Origin: Acidilobus sp. 7A
GTDB lineage: Archaea > Thermoproteota > Thermoprotei_A > Sulfolobales > Acidilobaceae
Length of the DNA: 64,000 nucleotides
Reading direction: 5' to 3'
Assembly: GCF_003431325.1 (NCBI RefSeq)
Contig: NZ_CP010515.1
Span: 434,001 to 498,000, forward strand
A model generated the notes under the pieces. The model had not been told where the DNA came from and made no database searches. It saw only the letters and a list, made by a program, of their open reading frames with translations. Numbering within the stretch: the first letter of the stretch is position 1; each line of letters opens with the position of its first letter. The position numbers were made by a program, and so were the translations under genes. Shown piece by piece: positions 60,922 to 64,000 of this stretch.

Positions 60922-61614
60922 TCAAGATGTCAGTACCTCCAGCGAGACCCTAGCGGCCTCCATAAGCCCCTGGTCAACCAGCTCCTCATTGCTCTCAGCT
61001 GACCCCACGTAGTTACTAATAACCAGGAGACAGGAAGCTTTAACACCTCTAACGTTTGCTATCGCCGTTACCGTGGCGCACTCCATTTCAACAGCCCTAA
61101 AGTTAAGGCCTCTGAGCGTTTCAACTAATGCTGACTCTGCATAGAAGGAGTCGCTTGAGAATACAGGGCCCTCGTAGAACTTAGCCCCCTTCTTGGCCAG
61201 CCTTGAGAGGATCTCATAGGTTAGCCGCGGGTCTGGCGACGACGAGGGGCACACGTGTCCAAAGTAAAGCCCTAGCCCGGCACCGCCATATGTTGATGAA
61301 AGCGCCGTGGCCACTACCAAGTCGCCCGGCCTGAGGTCTGGCGCGAGGGCGCCGGCTGTACCGACCCTGATAAGCTTCCTGGCACCTATTCTAATTAGCT
61401 CCTCAACCACTATTGCAGCGCTTGGCCCTCCCATCCCATGGGCTGCTATAGCCACCTCCTTGCCGTTGAAGCGTCCCACGTAAACTTTGAGCAGCCTGTT
61501 TTCGTTTACAAGCTCAGCTCTGTCAAGTAGCTTTGCAAACCTGTCAACCCTCAGGGGGTCGCCGGTTATGAGGACGCCCTCTGGAACCCTCTCAGTCCTT
61601 ATGTGGTATGGCAA
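60922..61614 (-). CDS. purine/uridine nucleoside phosphorylase (PNP/UDP family)
   Basis: The 230-residue enzyme of nucleoside phosphorylase family 1 cleaves nucleosides with phosphate. The motifs are VLITGDPLRVDRFAKLLD, AAHGMGGPSAAIVVEEL, RVGTAGALAPDLRPGDLVVA and NFRAVEMECATVTAIANVRG. Purine versus uridine preference cannot be separated by eye. The TTG start at 61614 overlaps the argS stop region and is preceded by AGGAGGATG inside argS, so the two are translationally coupled. Confidence 0.9.
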   Translation of the reverse strand: MPYHIRTERVPEGVLITGDPLRVDRFAKLLDRAELVNENRLLKVYVGRFNGKEVAIAAHGMGGPSAAIVVEELIRIGARKLIRVGTAGALAPDLRPGDLVVATALSSTYGGAGLGLYFGHVCPSSSPDPRLTYEILSRLAKKGAKFYEGPVFSSDSFYAESALVETLRGLNFRAVEMECATVTAIANVRGVKASCLLVISNYVGSAESNEELVDQGLMEAARVSLEVLTS

Positions 61615-61615
61615 C

Positions 61616-63529
61616 TCACATCCTCCTCAGCGTTGGGATGCCGAGGGCCTCCATACCTAACCCCATGGCGTCCTGCACAAGCTTCACAATTACGGCTTTC
61701 AGCTCCCTTGCGCCTATGTCAGGCTCCCTGACGACGCTGTCCTGCTCGTACCACGCGTTGAACAGGTCGGCGAGCTCTACCAAGTGGGTGACAAGGTCCT
61801 CGGGGGCCAGATCGTCAGCTGCTTTTGCGACGACGAGCGGCGTCTTAAGCGCCTTCACTAGCAGCCTTCTCCTCTCTGCTGTGCACTTAGCGGGCTCAGC
61901 CAGGTCAACGTCTATGGGTCCATGTTTTTCAAGTATGTTGGCAGCCCTGACGTAGGTGTACTGGAGGTAGGGGCCACTGTTGCCCTTCAGGCTGAGGGCC
62001 TTCTCAACATTGAACGTGAGAGGCTTGCTGGCGCTCATCTGAACCATGAAGAACCTTATGGCGCCGACGCCTATGCCCATAGCGATGGACTCCACCTCGT
62101 CCTTTGACATCGAGGAGTTCCTCTCCGCGACCTCCTTCGTGGCCCTGGCAGTTAGGTCTGAGAGAAGCGAGTCAAGGGTGACGTACTCGCCCCTTCTGCC
62201 GTGCATGCTTCCAGTAGTTAGCCTCACGATCTCGTAATCATAGTGAATCATGTTAAGCGCCTCCTTCCGGTGGCCCAGGCCTAACAGGGCTACCCTGAGC
62301 TGAAGCTGCGGGAGCCTCTGGTCGGCGCCTATCACATTTATCACCCTGTCGGCCTGGGTCTGGGAGAACTTGTAGACGCTGTACGCGAGGTCCCTTGTAG
62401 TGTACAAAGTGGTGCCGTCGCTCCTGAGCAGAATTAACGGCGGAAGGGCGAAGCCCTTCGGTAACTCTATTAGCTTTGACGCCTCCTTGTCATGGCTTAA
62501 GATCTCTGAGACTATCCTTGGTATGTCAATGGCGTCAGCGTCCTTATGCCTGGTGTAGAACGCGCTGGCCCTTGCCTCATCCAAAATTTTACTCACAAGG
62601 CCGTCCCACACCAGGTCGCTCTCCCAGTCCCAGGAGTCAAAGCTGACGCCTAGGAGTGTGAGGCTCTGCTTAAACCCCTCGAGGACAGCGAGGACCATCG
62701 ACCTGACTAAGCTCCTCTCTGGCTCAAGCCCCTTCTCATACCTGTTATTTAGTTCCGCCACTTCCTTTTCGGGGTCCTCTAGGGATAGTATGGCATTGAA
62801 GAGGGCGTCGAAGAAGTTCCCAGGATCCTGAGACTTAAGTCTCATCAACGTGGCTCCAAGCTTCTCAGCCTCCTCTAAGTTACCGGACTTCTTAGCGCTT
62901 AACATATCTATGGTTGTGCTGGTGACAGCGTAGATCCAGCCTACCAGGGCGTCCGGCTTCAATGATAGCCTCCGCGACTCCTCCATGACGTTTATCTTCA
63001 GGAGCTTAACGCCCAGGGCGGCTATTGCAACCTGTCTGCCCATGTCGTCAATGTAGAACCTTGTTATAACCCTGTGCCCTCTCAACCTTAGGAGCCTGGC
63101 CAAGGAGTCACCTATGCAGGCGTTCCTGACATGGCCTATGTGAAGCGGGTGTATGGGATTAGCGCTGGTGTGCTCTACGACGACGGTAAGCGGCTGCGGA
63201 GACCTCGGAACGCTCAGCCTACTGTCTTCCTTTAACCACGACTTTACGGCGGCGGCGAGTTCCTGGCACTTAAAGCTTATGTTAGTGAAGCCGTTGACGT
63301 TGTTTACAGAGACGTAACTTACAGAATAATCAGCTGCAAGTCTCTCAAAGAGGTCCTTAGCGACGCCCTCAGGGTTCTTCGAGTACCTTACAGCGGGGAA
63401 TGAGGCGTCGCCATACTCTTCCTTGATGGGCTCCATGAGTTCCCTGAAGGCCGTCTGCTCGTTCACACTGACTAGCTTCGAAAGTATTTGTGAGGCACCT
63501 ACAATAGCCTGTGTGACTGGGTCCAGCAA
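61616..63529 (-). CDS. argS: arginyl-tRNA synthetase
   Basis: This class I enzyme charges tRNA-Arg. The 637 residues have the ArgRS-specific N-terminal Add-1 domain (1-110), a HIGH-type motif in ANPIHPLHIGHVRNACIGD (about 121-139), DDMGRQVA, LRSDGTTLYTTRDLAYSVYK, GADQRLPQLQLR and the DALR anticodon domain at the C-terminus (QYTYVRAANILEKH). No canonical KMSK loop is visible; MHGRRGEYVTLDSLL occupies its position, as in many ArgRS. The TTG start lies 34 nt after the VWA gene stop. Confidence 0.95.
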   Translation of the reverse strand: MLDPVTQAIVGASQILSKLVSVNEQTAFRELMEPIKEEYGDASFPAVRYSKNPEGVAKDLFERLAADYSVSYVSVNNVNGFTNISFKCQELAAAVKSWLKEDSRLSVPRSPQPLTVVVEHTSANPIHPLHIGHVRNACIGDSLARLLRLRGHRVITRFYIDDMGRQVAIAALGVKLLKINVMEESRRLSLKPDALVGWIYAVTSTTIDMLSAKKSGNLEEAEKLGATLMRLKSQDPGNFFDALFNAILSLEDPEKEVAELNNRYEKGLEPERSLVRSMVLAVLEGFKQSLTLLGVSFDSWDWESDLVWDGLVSKILDEARASAFYTRHKDADAIDIPRIVSEILSHDKEASKLIELPKGFALPPLILLRSDGTTLYTTRDLAYSVYKFSQTQADRVINVIGADQRLPQLQLRVALLGLGHRKEALNMIHYDYEIVRLTTGSMHGRRGEYVTLDSLLSDLTARATKEVAERNSSMSKDEVESIAMGIGVGAIRFFMVQMSASKPLTFNVEKALSLKGNSGPYLQYTYVRAANILEKHGPIDVDLAEPAKCTAERRRLLVKALKTPLVVAKAADDLAPEDLVTHLVELADLFNAWYEQDSVVREPDIGARELKAVIVKLVQDAMGLGMEALGIPTLRRM

Positions 63530-63563
63530 CCCTCAGCCCAGCGTGAACTAGCTATACAAGGCC

Positions 63564-64000
63564 TTAAGCTTTCCTGATTATTCTTGAGATCTTAGTTGGC
63601 ATGACGCTGTCCTCCTCTATCACGTTAATGCGGGCCCCACAGGCACTGAGATCCGTCAGCTCTGCGACGTTAACTGTTGGCGGTGATATCACCGTCACTC
63701 TTGTGCCGCCCTTTATAAGCCTACAGGCAGTCTCTGAAGGTCTGGGCCCTGCTACCGTCTGCCTTAGGTCAGATACTACAACAACCCTTCTGCTGCCGCG
63801 CGCCTGCAAAAGAGCTCCCGAGAGGTTTGTGAAGCCTTCAAACCTGAGCGATACCAATAGCCTTATTAGCGCGCCCTCACTTAAAGGGCCCTTCAAGGCG
63901 TTTATCCTGTCGTTGAAGAGTATCAGCCTATCAATGGTCCTTGAGGCCATGGCCGCTGAGGCAAGTGCCATGGAGGAGTAGTGCCTCATGGAGCCACTTA
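63564..64000 (-). CDS. von Willebrand A domain protein, 5' end outside the window
   Basis: The frame continues to the right edge. The last codons before ATG 63989 read S-G-S, giving SGSMRHYSS, the end of a DxSGS MIDAS metal site, so the true start lies beyond 64000. The visible 145 residues form the rest of the VWA fold: RLILFNDRINAL, the conserved Thr in FEGFTNLSGALLQA, RRVVVVSDLRQTV and GGTRVTVISPPT. CoxE-like VWA proteins usually pair with a MoxR AAA+ ATPase, which would be expected upstream. It is in the same direction as argS. Confidence 0.8.
   Translation of the reverse strand, partial: SGSMRHYSSMALASAAMASRTIDRLILFNDRINALKGPLSEGALIRLLVSLRFEGFTNLSGALLQARGSRRVVVVSDLRQTVAGPRPSETACRLIKGGTRVTVISPPTVNVAELTDLSACGARINVIEEDSVMPTKISRIIRKA

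Noticed and set aside
1-64000. tRNA, rRNA or CRISPR arrays
   Set aside because: I looked for T-arm sequences (GGTTCRA), rRNA blocks and regularly spaced repeats on both strands and found none; intron-containing or divergent tRNAs could be missed by eye.

Overview
The window looks like chromosomal DNA from a thermophilic crenarchaeon. The evidence is archaeal information machinery (TFE, PAN, proteasome beta, aCPSF1/FttA, MBF1, NreA, thermosome, S17e, Sm-like protein), archaeal lipid genes (glycerol-1-phosphate dehydrogenase, GGPP synthase, type 2 IPP isomerase), frequent TTG/GTG starts, TATA boxes about 25 nt from likely leaderless starts, and a catalytic-only ThrRS. An Acidilobales/Desulfurococcales-type organism (Acidilobus or Aeropyrum relatives) fits best; that rank is inference. 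I found no rRNA, tRNA or CRISPR.

Layout. 1-7.4 kb: small unknown genes, ThrRS, a membrane protein, ValRS and malate dehydrogenase. 7.4-12.5 kb: a tightly overlapping run MBF1 - HflX - Trm56 - TFE - m5C DNA methyltransferase, meeting PAN tail to tail. 12.5-14.8 kb: a 523-bp non-coding block beside a two-winged-helix, WhiP-like protein, with two matching dyads flanking that gene (candidate replication origin), then two small regulatory or unknown genes. 15-20.8 kb: a type IV pilus operon (ATPase, two TadC-like platform proteins, two class III signal-peptide pilins). 20.8-28.4 kb: OTC, PUA protein, PAC2 protein, TgtA with an Sm-like protein, a GC-rich probable RNA gene, a thioesterase, carbamate kinase, a ubiquitin-fold/phosphoribosyltransferase fusion and S17e. 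28.5-36 kb: thermosome, a decayed IS605/TnpB-type remnant, G1P dehydrogenase, proteasome beta, aCPSF1/FttA and NreA. 36-49 kb: a Fur-family regulator, acyl-CoA thioesterase and thiolase, split MetE pair, HypE-like protein, AK6-like kinase, a membrane-anchored HerA-like ATPase, a molybdopterin oxidoreductase, a frameshifted methyltransferase and an APC permease. 48.6-64 kb: isoprenoid genes with GluRS, maltokinase-like protein and glucoamylase, MptA, PheRS, a DUF2797-like protein, nucleoside phosphorylase, ArgRS and a VWA protein cut by the window edge.

Most of the window is housekeeping: five aminoacyl-tRNA synthetases, the proteasome set (beta subunit, PAN, PAC2 protein), lipid precursor synthesis and central metabolism. 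OTC and carbamate kinase together suggest carbamoyl-phosphate/citrulline metabolism. Glucoamylase plus maltokinase suggests intracellular maltodextrin use.

The points most worth a second look are the internal Gly-Gly ubiquitin-like/PRTase fusion (27386-28138), the origin-like block and paired dyads (12.6-13.94 kb), the large pilin whose signal peptide can only be read from a non-canonical start behind a strong Shine-Dalgarno (18754), the TnpB/IS605 remnant with inverted end copies (30441-30844), and the structured non-coding block at 25.7-25.9 kb.
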